A stretch of 64,000 bases of DNA from Malania oleifera (Eukaryota; Streptophyta; Magnoliopsida; Santalales; Ximeniaceae). Location of the stretch: the NCBI RefSeq assembly GCF_029873635.1, contig NC_080421.1, positions 40,963,120 to 41,027,119 on the forward strand. Reading direction: 5' to 3'. The notes beneath the pieces are model-generated. The model did not search any database. It saw only the letters and a list, made by a program, of their open reading frames with translations, and was not told where the DNA came from. Positions 11,627-26,070 of the stretch are shown piece after piece; position 1 is the stretch's first letter; every line of letters begins with the position of its first letter. Made by a program: the position numbers and the translations under genes.

Positions 11627-14025
11627 TGTAATGACCCATAAAATTTTAATGATAAAATAATTAGGAAAAAGAATAGATGAAAAAGATAAATAAGGAATAA
11701 AAAAAAGAGGGGAAAAGAAAAGTTTAGAATAAAAGAGAAAAGAAATTTAAAAAGGGATAATAAGCAGGTGCTTGTCGACGAGTAGGATTTTCTCGTCGAC
11801 GAGTGATGTTGTGAGCCTCGTCGCCGAGTAAGTATGTCTCGTCGATGAGGATTAACTAAGAGGGTTGAGATGTTTTGAAACTCATAGACGAGCTCACGAC
11901 GAGCGTTCTTCAGTGGTTCGTCGACGAGTCTTATCTTCTCGTCGACGAGTCCATGTGGCAAGGACGAGTATATAAAGATCTAAGGTTTCTTTCTTGCGAA
12001 GGAAATTAGTTTTTCCTTCAGTTTTCTTTCTCTATATGGTTCTTCTGGCTTCTCTCTAAGAATCTGGCCTAGATTCAGCTCGAATCGCTAAATGGAAGTA
12101 GCTACAGTGTTCTAGGGAAGATTCTCTACACATCTAGCGGATCGGTTTTCTAAACTTGGTTCTTCGGGAAACCCTCCTATTTTGAGGTAAGGGTCTAGAT
12201 TCTTAGTTTTGAGTTTTTAAAAGGTTATTTAAGGTTTATAAGTTGAGAAAATGTAGAAATAATAGCTTGTTTGGGGTTTATTTAATTAAACCAGGGTTTT
12301 TGAACCAAGGTCCAAGTGAGCATCACAAGCGTCAGTTTGGGATACCTGTTGGTGAATTCGAGGATTCAGGTAAGGGGGAAATTTATATATTAAATTAGGT
12401 TTTCATGAATTGAATGAAAATGGATTAAGTTATATATATGTATATATGTTTCATGTGGGTATAAAATGCCAACCATGTAAATTATATTTTCTGAGCTTAG
12501 GGTTTCCTATTTAGCTACGTATATGTGAAAATGAATTGATGAAAGTGGAAAATATTTTTAAGATAATTAAGTAAGAAATGAAGGTATATTTTTAGTATAT
12601 AAATGTTAAATGTTGGTTGACTTATTTTACAGGCAATGTATGAACTTTTCGGCTAAATGTGTGGCATGAGTGGATAGTAATGCTGTTTGAGCATATGTTA
12701 TATGTATGAGATGCAAGCTATGTAAGAATTGCACTGTTAATGAAATGTTATAAGGACCATGTTGTTTGTGTTTGATAATGCAACCATGTATGCAATGACA
12801 GCTAAAAGGAGCTATAAACTAATTGGTGACAGCTAAAAGGAGCTGTGTTAGCAGATTTTAGCGCATATCTATGTGGACTAACTGATGTACAGCTAAAAGG
12901 AGTTGTAGTACGAATGAATGAAATGAAAAGGAAATGTGAATGAAATGGATATGAAATATGAAATGTGAACGATGTAAAATATGAAAGGTTACGTAAAGTG
13001 AAATGTTATGAAATACTAAAAATATAAACATGAACAGATATGAATGGTTGAATAACAACAGACAGAATAATGTATTATGGTATTATCGAGTATTTATGTT
13101 AGTAGAACATGTTACTTTAGGGCGGGGCAAACTCTTCGCCTGAGAGCTTGTTGAGAAAGGCAAGCGCACTAGTAGTATCGGATGTAGAAGTAAGCTGAAT
13201 AACACACTAGGGCAGGAGGAAACTATTTGTATAGGCGGGTAGATTTCTCTATTCTTGGGGGCCTTCGCTGGTAAAATTTTGTATGAATTGTGTGAGTACA
13301 AGATTAATCTAACACTTGAGAGCTTACTGAGTAAGGTGAGTGCTCTAGTATGCTTCAGTTGTGACCTTTGGGTTGTCTAATGTATTATAGCAGAGGGATG
13401 CTACTTGTATGGGTGGGTAATCACCCTTATCCTTGGGTAGTCTAGTGGGTAAATACTTTGCACGTGTTTGAATAGGATCAGGAAATGTTTTTATGAATTT
13501 ATGTTAATGGTTTGCAAATGATATTAAAGTGTTGATTATAATCTCACATGGATCATACATTATTTTAATATATATTGTTTCTTTCTCTTACTGAGATGTG
13601 TCTCGTCCGATTACAAATTTATCTTTTCAAGACCACCACGTAAACGAGCTTAGAGCAGCTCGAGGTTGATAGCATTTTTGGGGTTATAGAAAAAGAAAAG
13701 GGTATAAACATTTTGATGATATTTCGGGATGTATATAAGTTATGTTTTAAGTTTTATGCTTAAGTTTTTTTGGATTTTATGGATGATTGTGGAACATACT
13801 GGTGTTTGTGAATACTGAATATTTTTGAAGATGTGTGTATATATGGGAATACAAGTGATGAATGACTATTATGGAATATGGATAGAATTAATAAACTCTG
13901 GTATTTATTTTTACGATTGAGGATCATAGTTATGTTTTTTACTGCATACATGGTATTTATTTATAGATTATCAGGATTTTCAGGAATAACGCATCGAATC
14001 AGGTTTAAGGGTTTGGGGTGTTACA
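11627..14025 (+). mobile_element. Solo-LTR-like element C inside the LTR of G (fossil)
   Basis: The segment starts TGTAATGACCC and ends GGGGTGTTACA. It has exact flanking repeats AAAGA (11622-11626 and 14026-14030). The sister LTR of G (22629-24386) lacks it, which gives a clean empty-site comparison. There is no primer site, gag or pol, so it looks like a solo LTR of about 2.4 kb. Terminal sequence resembles the LTR of element D, so a chromovirus origin is likely. A TATATAAAG box lies at 11969-11977, and CTCGTCGACGAG palindromes recur at about 11775-11950. It is the youngest layer of this nest. Confidence 0.85.
11969..11977 (+). promoter_or_regulatory. TATA-like box of LTR C
   Basis: TATATAAAG lies just downstream of the palindrome cluster, where an LTR promoter is expected. 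Element D has an ATATAAAG in the matching position of both its LTRs. Confidence 0.5.
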
Positions 14026-15262
14026 AAAGAAATATTTAAATTTCAGCAAAGATTTTAAATAAGAGAAATACAAACTGAACTTAACAAGAAGATTAATTTA
14101 AGTAAATTTTAAATTCAACATGGTATTGAAATAACTCTTGAAATAACACTTAAATAAAATAAAGGAAACCCAAAGATAGGAGGGAGAGAGATGAAAAAAA
14201 AGAGAGAAGAGAGAGAGAGAGAGAGAGATGAGAAGCAGGCCGTCAGGTTGAGAAGAGTTGCAGCCACAGTGCTGCTCGGGTCCTCCTCCATGCAGCAGCA
14301 CTACAGTAGCACGGTAGCAACACGCAGCAGCAACAGCGGAATGACACCAGCACAGCAGCACAAAGAGAATCCGAGAGAGAGGGCTGAGAGACTGACATAA
14401 TTGAAAAGGCTTAGAGAGACAGAGAAAGGATAGAAAGTCGAGAACTAAAATAAAAGGGAGATGAGAGAAACATGAGAAAGTTGAGAGGGACGAGAAGGGA
14501 AGAGGAATGAGAGGCTGAGGCACTGGAAACCTAGCAAAATAAAAGGAAAAAAAACAAAAACCAAAACTCAACTCTAAACCCTAGGATGCCATAAACTTCC
14601 AATAAATAGCCCCCCCTTTTTTTCTTTACTTTTTCAACCCTTCACCGAGCCCTTTCATGCGTGGCCTCTCAGCTTTCAGCCGCATGGCGTTGATCTTCAA
14701 GGAAGACGTGGTCACATCAGCTTCTCATGAAGCCCAGCACATACACGCACGAACTAAAGCCCCAACTTTTCACAACTTCGTTGGTAGCCCACGGTTCTAG
14801 GCCCAGCCACATGTCTCTCCATTGTTTTTCATGTCCATCCAGCCCACAACCTCTTTTTGTTTTCATTCTATACTTGGCTACTTCCCAACTTTTTTGTATG
14901 TGTGTATTCGGCCAAGACCTTCACGTGCATGGTTCGATCTCTTTATGCATGCACGCTTGGCTTCCATTTTCATCTTATGTCCACGCATGCATGGCAGGTC
15001 TTCATTCGGTACACACAACTTCAAACAAATGCATGCATACAATCACGTGCATAGCTCACGCACACTTTAATTTCAGCTTTAACATTCAAAAATTATCCTG
15101 CAATAGTAAAATACCAAAAGTCCATAAATTATTGAATAAAAATTAACTATTATAAATTGAGCACAATGTTAAAAGATTGAACATAATTAGGCGTTTAATT
15201 AAAAATATAATCTTTAATGCATGATTTTAAATACCTAATTATACAATTTAGACACGTAATCA

Positions 15263-16840
15263 CACCCCCCAACTAACATTTGCTAGTCTCTAGCAAATAA
15301 CGTGAATGCAATCCAGGGCGATAACCACAGATATCGATTCTAACAAACATTAAATGAATGCACATATGACACAACCATACCATTTCACATACGGGAATAT
15401 CACCAGATTACACACAAGCTCATTTATACACAATTCATGCAACTCTGAAGCAAGTCACTCATGCAAGTTTCATCATTCTAGAGCCATTAAGAACAGTATA
15501 CTCACATAAAGTTAACCAAGAATACAATTCAGAGTTAATGTAGTTATATAAATTCAAGTATAAACAAGCGAGATCTCGAGGTATGTGTAATGTGTATAAC
15601 TTGTTACACCTAGGATACCTGTGGACACTTATAGAATGGTCGTTTTGACTCTGCCTAACTGGTATATCCTAAAAAACAATTAAAAGGATGGGTTCACTCG
15701 TCATATGTGAGGAAGAGTGTCATGATCAAACATCCCACATATTGCAAGGAAGAAACATTAAATGTATGAAGTGGACTAGTCTGAAAAGGATCTAGCCTAT
15801 TTGTGAGGTTTTGGGTCCTCCACTCTAGCATCTTCTCACCTACTCGCCATATCCAACTAAGACCACTCTAGATCAACTTATTCACAAACCAGGCGTGAAT
15901 ACATCTGAGGCATTAGGCAGTTGAAGAATATTCATATATGGAGAACATGTGTTGTGTCTCTGACTTTTTGTTGTATTTGTGTGGAGCAGGTATTAATTTT
16001 TCACCTTATTTTGGTGCATTTATATTTCTCTTATTCTTTCTTCTGCTCTTTCTTTAATTTCTGTCTTTTCATGGTCAATTAGGACAAACATTACGCTTCT
16101 TATATTGTCTTTATACCACCCATATGAATTGAGCTCAGACAATAGTCTATCTCTAGTGGTGGCCCAATATTCCCATCTTGAGTAGGCTACAAGACCTAAG
16201 TTTCTATCTCCCTATTAGATGTCACCTCTAGGCTAGTAAGTCAAAAACAAAGACTAGTGTACAAAAAATTGTCCAGAAGAAAAGAGAACTGAGTTTCATG
16301 AACTATGATTTGATGTTAACACTCAAAAGAACAATAAATAGCTCAAGAATACCTCATAAGGTGTCATAGTCACCACATGTGTTCTCTTAGTGCTCACAAG
16401 GAATCTTAAATGCAATGAATCACGTGAATGTGTATATTCGGTCTCATGAGATACCATGTAAATACAATAGTTTATATAGCCAGATTAACATGAATAAACT
16501 ACCAGTCAACCTTCATGGAGTTACAAAGCCATATAAAGAGAAACTACACATAAATAACTCGAGTATGTAACTTTTAGGTTATATGCAAGTATGTGAAGGG
16601 TATAAGTCAGTGTTAATCATGACATAATCGTCCATCTTCAATACTCTTTTTTTAAAAAAAATAAAATAAAAAAAAAACTCAGCAAGTAGAAGTGCACAGT
16701 GTCACATGCAAATTCTCACCCCCCCTCAACTAAAGTGGAATATTGTCCTCAATGTGAAAGCATATGGGAACTAAAAAAAAACTCTGCATAGGGGAAACAA
16801 GCTAATGGAAAAAAAAAAAAAAACACACAGAAAATCACTA
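15263..16840 (-). other. Untranslated 3' region of gypsy G
   Basis: About 1.6 kb of AT-rich sequence between the polypurine tract and the end of pol. Athila-type elements often carry an extra env-like frame here. I see no convincing one. Confidence 0.6.
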
Positions 16841-16949
16841 CCAACTAGTGCAATAGAAAAAGAAAAGAAAAATGCAAATAAAGAAACAAATAAAGCAAAA
16901 AGAAAAAGAAAAAGAAAAAGAAAAGTAATGGGAGAGAAAGGTTAGAAAA

Positions 16950-19900
16950 CCCCCTCTGCAAGACCTCTTCATTTGGATCTAAGGGAGTAATGAAAGGCTT
17001 GAGTAGCTGTCCATTGACCGTGAAGCCATTACCATTCTTTGGACCCACAATGTCCACTGCGTTGTGAGGATGAACGTGTTTAACGATGTATGTGCCACCT
17101 CATCAATGCTTCAACTTCCCAAGGAATAGATATAATCTAGAGTCGTAGAGAAGAACTTGTTGATTCGGGAAACGATCTTTATCCATGATTTTCCTGTCAT
17201 GCAATAGATTTATTCGTTTCTTCGCTAAGCGAACATTGTCATAGGCTTCCCTCCTAGATTCTTCAAGATCACATACCTGCAACTTTCTCAAACCTTTGGT
17301 ATCATCAAATGAAAAGTTAATTTGTTTAATAGCTCATAATGCATGATGTTGAATCTCAACAGGTAAATGACATGTCTTACCGTAAACTAACTTGTAGGGA
17401 GACATCCCTAAATTTGTCTTGAAAGTAGTTTGGTAGGCCCAGAGTGCATCAACTAGCTTTTCTAACTAGTCTTTTTGATTATGACGAACTATTTTCTTAA
17501 GTATGATCTTGATCTCTTTATTGGCTAGCTCAGTTTGACCATTAGTTTGAGGGTGGTATGGAGCAGAGACCTTATGGGTAACTCCATATTTTTGCATTAG
17601 TTTTTCAAATGGTTTGTTACAAAAGTGTAACCTGTCATAACTAATGATCACTTTGGGCATGCCAAAACGTGCAAATAATTCCTTCAGAAACTGGATGACA
17701 ACCCTGTGGTCATTTGTCGTATAAGGTATAACTTCCACTCATTTTTGGAACATGATCCACATCAACTAGAATATAAGATTTCCAAAAGAGTTTAGGAAAG
17801 GTCCCATAAAGTCAATTCTCCAACATTCAAAAATTTCAAGAGTCAAAATGGGAGACATAAGCATTTCATTCTTTGCTGTGATTTTCCTTAGTTTCTGATA
17901 GGCTTCACAAGTTTTACAAAAATTCTCAACATCTTTGAACATAGTAAGCCAGTAGAGTCCACTTTGCAAAATTTTTGAAACAGTTTTCTTTACAGCAAAG
18001 TAACCTCCATATGCTCCATTATGACCAAAATGCATCACAGAAGTAAGTTCATCATCCGGCACACATCTACGAACCAACTGATTAGAGTAGTATTTAAATA
18101 GATATGGGTTGTCAAAATAATAATGTCGTACCTCCGCAAGGAACTTACGCTTATCCTAAGTTAACCAATGTTCTGGCATTCGGTCGATGGCAAAGTAGTT
18201 CACAATATCAGAAAACCACGGAGCGCATGACACTGTAAAAAGACGCTCATCAGGAAAATCATCATTTAAGGGAGAAAGAGATTCAGACACATCAAGTAGC
18301 TACAAATGATAGAGATGGTCAGCTACAACATTTTCTACTCCCCTTTTATCTCGAATGGTGATGTCAAATTCCTGAAGAAGTAGAATCCATCTGATCAACC
18401 TGAGTTTAGCATCCTTCTTTGCCAACAAATATTTCAAAGTAAAGTGATCAATGAAAATAATGATAGGTGATCCAATGACATAAGAACAAAATTTTTCTAA
18501 ATCAAACACAATAACCAACAATTCCTTTTCAATGATGGTATAATTTTTCTGAGCATCATTCAAAGTACGACTCACGTAATAGATGACAGATGGCTTGGTA
18601 TCGACTCTTTGACCCAGAACGGCGCCAAGAGCAAAATCACTAGGATCAGTCATGATTTCAAATGGCAAGTCCCACCGATGAGGTTGCATAATGGGTGTAA
18701 TAGTCAAATGTTTCTTCAGTGTTTCAAAAGCTTGTTGGCATTCATCAGTCCACAAAAATTTAGTCTCATTTTGTAATTAAGTACATAGTGATTTAGCAAT
18801 ACTACTAAAGCCCTGAATGAAATGCCCATAGAAGCCGGCATGACCAAGGAAAGAACGGATATCCCTAATTGTCTCAGAAACCAAATGAGCAAGTACTAAA
18901 CCACTACTTACCATAAATTGACATTTTTCCCAATTCAAAAGAAAATTCTTTTCTTCACATTTTTTAGAATAGAAGTTAAATTTTTCAGACAGATATCAAA
19001 GGACTTACCAGACACAGAAAAGTCATTCATGAAAATTTCACATATATCATCAAACATATCAGAGAAAATACTCATCATGCAGCACTGGAAAGTAGCAGGT
19101 GCATTGCATAGACCGAATGACATTCTGCGAAAAGCGAAAGTGTCGAAGGGACAAGTGAAGGTAGTCTTCTCTTGATCCTCAGGTGCTATAGCAATTTGAT
19201 AATAACCAGAAAATCCATCCAAGAAACAAAAAAAGGAATTACTAACTACTTTTTGAGTATCTGATCTAGGAAGGGTAACGAGAAGTGATCTTTTTGGCTA
19301 ACTGAATTCAATTTACGATAATCAATGCACATTCTCCAACCTGTTACTTTTCTAGATGTGATTAACTCTCTATTAGCATTTTTAATGTTAGTCAAACTAG
19401 ATTTTTTTGGAACTACCTATGTCGGGCTTACCGACTTGCTGTCGGAGATCGGATAGATGATGTTGGCAGCTAATAATTTCAAAACTTCTTTCTTTACCAC
19501 CTCCTTCATGGTTGGATTCAGTCTCTGCTGCGCATCACAGACTGGTCTAGCATCTCCTTCCAGGAAGACGTTGTGAGTACAAATCAAAGGGTTGATACCC
19601 TTGATGTCTGCAATGGTCCATCCTATTACTCCTCGTTGCTTCCTTAGTACCTGCAATAACTCATTTTCTTGTTTAAGAGTAAGGTGAGAAGAGATTACCA
19701 TCAGTAATGTGCCCTCTACTGGACCTAGGAAAACATACTTCAACTCTTCAAGTAATGGCTTTAGCTCTAGTGTCAAAACTTCTTCTTCTGATGACTTCAT
19801 AACTTTTGGTAGGTCAATAGCTTCAAAAGTTGTCTTACGCCAACTACTCATGTAACTCGCATCCAAAAAGTGAGGGGAACATCTATCTCTGTGAACTGCC

Positions 19901-22200
19901 CCTTTAATTATGGCAACTCTCTAATCAAGGGAACTTTTTCATCGAATACCTCAGGCTGCTCAGGAGAATCATTCTCAAATGCACCATCAACATCAAGTAC
20001 CGACAACAGCTCTGAAATACCCAAATCATCCATTACATCAACTGCATGTGCTTCTGCATCATCACACTCACTTGACATCTTGTGAGCATTGAACACGTTC
20101 ATCTCCAATGTCATATTTTCGAACGTGAGCTTAAGTACTCCGCTTCAACAATTAATCAATGCATTATAAGTAGCAAGGAATGGTCGCCCAAGAATAACAC
20201 GAGCTTAATATATGGTGGAGGCAAACTGCTGCATATCCAAAACAACAAAGTCCACTGGGTAGTATGAACCAACACATCTTCAATAACGCCTCACAGAAAT
20301 TTTACTGATCTGTTTGCCAACAGAAGCATCATGGATGCTTTCTTCAGCTCACCTAAACCCATATGCTTATATGTCGAAAATAGGAGCAAGTTCACACTAC
20401 TCCCCAAATCAAGTAAAGTTCTCCCAATACGAGATTCACCAATCATGATAAAAATAGTGGGAGAACCAGGATCTCTGAGTTTCTGAGGAGTTTGTCTCAA
20501 TATCAATGCACTAACTAACTCAGTCAAGAAAGTCTTCTTCTTTACGTTCAATTTTCTTTTCATTGTGCATAGATCCTTTAGAAATTTTGCATATATAGGA
20601 ACTTGCTGTATGGCATCCAAAAGCGGGTTATCGATCTTCATTTGCTTGAATATTTCTTGAATCTTAGTGTGATACTTATTCTTCTGACCAGATGTCAACC
20701 TCTGAGGATAAAGTACCATAGGTTTATACTCCTTAATAGTCTCATCCTCCTTATTACCCAACTTCTTTGAATCTGAGCTTGCTTCATCTGATTTTTCTTT
20801 TTCTTCATTTGTCTCAGTTGAAACTTCAGGTGTTAGAGCAACTATTTGTTGATCAATAGGTATTTCAGGATGGGAAACTTCTTTTCTACTCCTCAAGGTA
20901 ATGATGACCTTTGCTGACTTAAAGGAATCCCCTTAAACATTATGCACTGGTTGTTGTTGTTGTCGATATACCTGAGGATTAGGCTGACATTGTGCTAGAA
21001 ATTTTCCTTTTTCTAACACATTCAGCTGTATACTCATCTTATTAATAGTACCTTGTAGCTCATTTATGGTCTGAGTGTTATTCTGCATAATTTGTTGAAG
21101 AGTGTTCGCTATTTGTGCTACGCCATTATTAGAAGGTTTCTTTGATGGAATAGAAGCTAAATTAGGTTGAAATCCTATAGGTGCGTAGCTCTGAGAGATT
21201 TGTTGTGGCTAATACTGCTGTTGAGGAGCTTCAACTGGATGACATAGCATCTGCGTTGGTGGTGCATAAGAATGAGAAAGTTGCTAAAACTATGAGGAAG
21301 ATGGACCAGATTGATCATTCCTCCATGAGAAATTCAGGTGATTCCTCCACCCCGGATTATAGGTGCTTGAGAATGGCTGATTTTGAGATTTGTTGACCCA
21401 ATTTGCTGATTGCATCTGATTAGATCTTTTCTCCTACCATATTCGTAGAAACGGACAATCCTGAATCTTATGGTTAGGGGTCTCACAAATAGAACATACC
21501 TCCACTGATTTTGCATCTTTCACTTTCTCTAATTCCATAACCTCTAGTTTTAGACAAAGCAGCAACAAGAGCCTATAGATTAGTCTCTTCTTTGGCCTCG
21601 TATTTACCTCCACCACTGATTGCTCTGAGAGGGTGTACTGCTATTGGTGCCCGATCATATTTTGTGTTCCACTGTTGGGCACTTTTAGTTAAGTAATCAA
21701 AGATTGATAGAGCCTGATCCGGTTCCTTGCTGAAGAACTCCCCGATGCACACAATCTGAACAAATTGTTTACATTCAAGGGTAAGAGTAGTATAGAAATA
21801 ATTGACTAACCTCCAAGATTCGAATCCGTGATGTGGACAGATATTCATCAGATCCTTGAATCTCTCCCAACAAACCTGAAAGGTCTCATTACCTTTCTGT
21901 ATGAACTGACTGATTTGATCCTACAGGCACTGGGTTCTCTGAAAAGGAAAGAATTTGTGTAAGAACTTACGCTACATTTCAGCCTAACTAGTAATAGAGT
22001 TAGGTATCAGAGAGTTAAACCATATTTTCACCTTATCTTTTAAAGAAAAAGGTAATAAGAGAAGTTTGACATGCGCATCAGTTCTAGCCCTATTAATGAA
22101 AGTGATACAGACCAACTCAAAATCTATTAAATGCTGATATGGACTCTCAAAATTCACCCCATAAAACTGGGGTATCACAACAACATACCATGCTTAATTG
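16950..22200 (-). mobile_element. Gypsy G gag-pol remnant
   Basis: On the minus strand: gag at about 22200-21330 (IPQFYGVNFESPYQHL, LLPFSLKDKVKIWF), a knuckle-like region near 21500, and an aspartic protease with the DLGSSVNLL motif near 20430. Reverse transcriptase follows at about 19866-18918 (MDGFSGYYQIAIAPEDQEKT), RNase H at about 18755-18300 ([14 protein letters not shown]) and integrase at about 18077-17466 (HPQTNGQTELANKEIK). Pol-end sequence lies near 17000 (KNGNGFTVNGQLLKPF). Protease and gag style match the Athila group. The frames are broken in many places. Confidence 0.88.
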
Positions 22201-22628
22201 TGAAGTTTGGTACATCTTGTGGTAAAACAATGTAAGAAGGTGTAGAAGTGCGTGTAGGCTGCAGAAAATCCCGAAGTCTGTGGTGTTGCCATAACTCCCT
22301 CAAAAATTTCTTCAAAAAATCGCTCAAATCAATTTCCGAATCACTCGTAAAAGTAATAGGAGAACACTTAGATTTTGTGCTCTGTGTGTCGCTACTGGTG
22401 CTAAGTGAAATTTTAGACAGTCTATTCTAAAGATCTCTGACCCAATGCATCAAACATCAATTCAAATAGCAGAAATTCACCAACACAACAGCAAACAAGC
22501 ATGATCAAATTTTTCAATTTTTATTTTTTATTTTTTTTATTATTACTTTTTTTAATTAGTAAAAAAAATTAGAAAAAAACAAATTTTGAAATTAAAGCTA
22601 ACAATTCCGGTAATGGCGGTAAAAACTT

Positions 22629-24386
22629 GACTCACTCGAAAAATAAGCACCTCGGAAGCTGTCTCAAGTATAGGAGTTTAGTCGTGTAATAATTAGCCCA
22701 ATGGCCAAATCGTCACCTCAGGGAATGTAGTTTAATTTCAAATTTTGTGTAATTCCAAAAGAAATTAAGAAAAGAAATTTTTATTGAACGTAGTTCAGAT
22801 TCAGCTCCTTAGGGTTTTGAGATTTTGTTATAGAATTAAGGCAATGTGAACCCTAACTAACGATTTAACATGCATAAAAAAAAAACGACCAAACAACTCA
22901 CTAATCAAACGAAGATAAACTAAAATTAAACTCATCAACGACGTAAAAATAGATACCTAACTCAACACAATGATAACTTGAACAAAATAAATAAATTCTG
23001 TAATATATCAACCAAAGAAAAGTAAACTAAACTAAATAATAAATAAAGATCAACTAAATAAACTAACTTTAATAATAAACTTAAACAAAATTTAACTGCA
23101 ACAAGATCTTAAAAAAACTAACTTTAATACTGAAAATACCCTAGAGAAATATTTAAATTTTAGCAAAGATTTTAAATAAGAGAAAAACAAATTGAACTTA
23201 ACAATAAGATTAATTCAAGTAAATTTTATATTCAACATGGTATTGAAATAACACTTAAATAAAATAAAAGAAAGCCAAAGATAGGAGGGAGATAGATGAA
23301 ACAAAAAAGAGAGGGGAGAGAGATGAGAAGTAGGCCGTCGGGTTGAGGAGAGTTGCAACAATAGTGCTGCTAGGGTCCTCCTCCACGCAGCAGCACGACA
23401 GCAGCAACAACGGCACAGTAGCAGCACGACAGCACAGAGAGAATCAGAGAGAGAGGGCTAAGAGACTGACAGAACTGAGAGGGCCTAGAGAGACAGAGAA
23501 AAGAGAGAAAACTGAGATCTGAGAGAAGAGGGAGACGAGAGAAACAAGAGAGCTAAGAGGGACGAGAAGGGAAGAGGGAAGAAAACTGAGAAGACGAGAG
23601 GCTATGGGCTGAGGCGCTGGAAACCTAGCAAAAGAAAAGAAAAAAATTCAAAACTCAACTCTAAACCCTAGGATGCCAAAAACTTCCAATAAATAGCCCC
23701 TTTTTTCTTTTCTTTAATTTTTTATTTTTTACTTTTTCAACCCTTCACCGAGCCCTTTCACGCGTGGCCTCTCAGCTCTTAGCCACATGGCCTTGATCTT
23801 CAAGGAAAACGTGGTCACATCAGATTCTCATGAAGCCTAGCACATACACACACGAACTGAAGTCCCAACTCTTGACAACTTTGTTGGCAGCCCACAGTTC
23901 TAGGCTGAGCCGCATGTCTCTCTAGTTTTTGCATGTCCGTCCAGCCCACGACCTCTTTTTGTTTCAATTTTTTATTCTGTGGCTTCCCAGCATTTTTGCT
24001 TGTGTGCATTCGGCCAAGCCCTTTACGTGCATGGCTCGGTCTTTTCATGCATGCACGCCCCTCATGCTCGCGCATGCACGCCCGACTTCCATTTTCATCT
24101 CACGTCCACGCGTGCATGGTGGGTCTTCATTCAGTGCACACGACTTCAAACAAATGCGTGCATACAGTCACGTGCATGACTCACCTACACTTTAATTTAA
24201 GCTTTAACATCCAAAAATAATCCTGCAATAGTAAACACCAAAATTCCATAAATTATTGAATAAAAATTAATTATTATAAATTGAGCGTAATGTTAAAATA
24301 TTGAACATAATTAGGTGTTTAATTAAAAATATAATCTTTAATGTATGATTTTAAACACCTAATTATGCAATTTAGACATGTAATCA
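22629..24386 (-). repeat. 5' LTR of gypsy G
   Basis: Intact-length LTR (1758 bp), begins TGACTCACTC and ends GTAATCA. It is the uninterrupted partner of 11110-15262 and shows the empty site of element C. Confidence 0.9.
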
Positions 24387-24391
24387 TTTTG

Positions 24392-26070
24392 CTTTACAAT
24401 TGGATCTGAAATTAAATTCAAAATAGGAAATGAAAGATGACCTAGGCGACAATGCCATAGGTCAGTGACACTAACAGGACTCAGAACTAATGCAGAAATT
24501 GAAGATTTGGCATGGGAAAAATGTGAGAGAGTGGTAGCTAGAGTCGAAGGAAAGACTACAGTTCTGAGTAGGTAGTAGAGACCATTCTCACTTCACCCTT
24601 CTCGATCATTGTCCAAGATAAAAGGTTCTGGATAAGACAAAAATCAGAGAAGAAAACTAGGCAATGTGTGAGTGTAGCTGCTAATTTCTTGGCTGAAATG
24701 AGATTAAATTGAAAAGAAGGGACACATAAAATGTCTATGAGATATATTGAGGGCGTGAGTTGGACACTACCTGTGTGAGTGACAGGGAGTTCAGTCCCAT
24801 TGGGTAGCTTGACAGAATAAGAAACTTGGGCACTAATCTTTGTGAGGGAGGAGGTGCAATAGACCATGTGATATGTTGCACCAATGTCTATAATCAAAGG
24901 AGTGTCTCGGGTATGCAATAAATTGTGTGTGAATGTGGATAAGCAAAAAGAGATACTAGAAAGCTTGAAAGCTGAAGCTGGATGAATGTTAGACTGAATC
25001 TGATTAATTGAGGGTTGAGCAGCAGTGGGAGACTCCCTTGGCTGAACTAGGGCCATCAATTGTTGATACTGGGACTTAGTCAGACCAACTCGATCATCAC
25101 TGAGATCCTCAAGGTCAAAGACAAGACTTGGAGTAGTCTGAGTGGCAAACACAGCAGGGTTTGGGATTTTATTGTACAATTTGTGGCCTGGTGGGTACCC
25201 ATTCAGCTTGTAACATTTCACCATTGTGTGTCCAGAAAAATGACCGTGAGAACCCACGGGAGGCTCTGCATTACCAGCTTTGAAAAAAATTCTCAAAGGA
25301 ATGTCCAGTAATTTTGCAATGTGTGCAGTAAGCATGCTTCTTCTTCTGGTTTGGTTTGGATTGGGGTGATGGTTTAGGGGTAAATTGGAAAGGTCTTTTG
25401 ATGGCAAAAGCCATGGAATCAGGGGAAGAGTTTGAAGCTGGAAGAAGTTGGTGTTGGCGTTCCTGCTCTTGGATGAGTGATAAAACTTTTGTGATGAGAG
25501 GCAATGGGTCCAAGAGCATGATCTAATCTCGAACAGGGGAATAATTGTCATTCAATCCCAGGAGAAATGGAAAGACATAGTCTCGTTGGCAACAGTCAAT
25601 TAGGGATTTTAGAGAGTCACAAGTGCAGATGGGAAAGCGATCGTAAATTGATAGTTCATCCCATAGTGTTTTGAGCTTACCATAATATATACTTACAGAA
25701 TCATTCACTTGGAGAAGTCGAGCTAAGGTTTGCTTAAGCTGGTAAATGCGAGGCCCGTTTTGGTGAGAAAATCAATCCTGAAGATCCAGCCAGATTTCGC
25801 AAGCATCATCAACAGACGCCACACTGGACTTGATGGATGGGCTGATGGAATTTTGAAGCCACAAAACTACCATGTCGTTGCAACGTTCCTAGAGCTCAAG
25901 AAGAGGGTCCTCTGGTTTGATGGGTCGAGGATAGTGCCAGTGATAAATCCCAATTTATTCTTGGCACAAAGGGAACGCCACATAGCACACGACCACGTAG
26001 AATAGTTTTCGGAGGCGAGCAAATTGCTGCCCAATATCACCGCAGAGTTGTCTCCGTTATCCAATCAAAA
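24392..26070 (-). mobile_element. Copia A: gag, protease and pre-integrase remnant
   Basis: Gag begins near 26064 with ASENYSTWSCAMWRSLCAKN, a copia gag signature. It is followed by a zinc-knuckle-like zone near 25270, the protease motif IDIGATYHM near 24880, and the pre-integrase block LWHCRLGHLSF close to element G. The upstream leader carries the primer site against the right LTR. Fossil, broken. Confidence 0.85.

Larger units (their letters stand above)
11110..15262 (-). repeat. 3' LTR of gypsy G, interrupted by element C
   Basis: It pairs with 22629-24386: both begin TGACT-ACTC and end with GTAATCA. A polypurine tract (minus strand, GTTGGGGGGTG) lies just inside at 15263-15275. The LTR carries a GA-rich stretch, a CAG-rich stretch and several ATGCATGC-type palindromes. 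Confidence 0.88.
11110..24386 (-). mobile_element. Athila-like Ty3/gypsy retrotransposon G nested in copia A (fossil)
   Basis: It is flanked by exact repeats TTTTG (11105-11109 and 24387-24391), and the copia A pre-integrase coding sequence continues on both sides. LTRs are 11110-15262 (3' LTR, holding element C) and 22629-24386 (5' LTR). Without C the left LTR is about 1749 bp, against 1758 bp on the right. The minus-strand order is gag, protease, reverse transcriptase, RNase H, integrase. The degraded primer site left of 22629 resembles the ACCGCCATTACCGG form seen in Athila elements. Broken, with many breaks. It is younger than A and older than C. Confidence 0.9.

Noticed and set aside
14191-14571. 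Frames with Gln/Ser-rich and Leu/Ser-rich sequence
   Set aside because: They lie in the LTR of gypsy G over a GA-rich and CAG-rich stretch, and the sister LTR does not conserve them.
15263-16840. Possible env-like frame of the Athila-type element
   Set aside because: No open stretch with membrane or signal features. The region looks untranslated.
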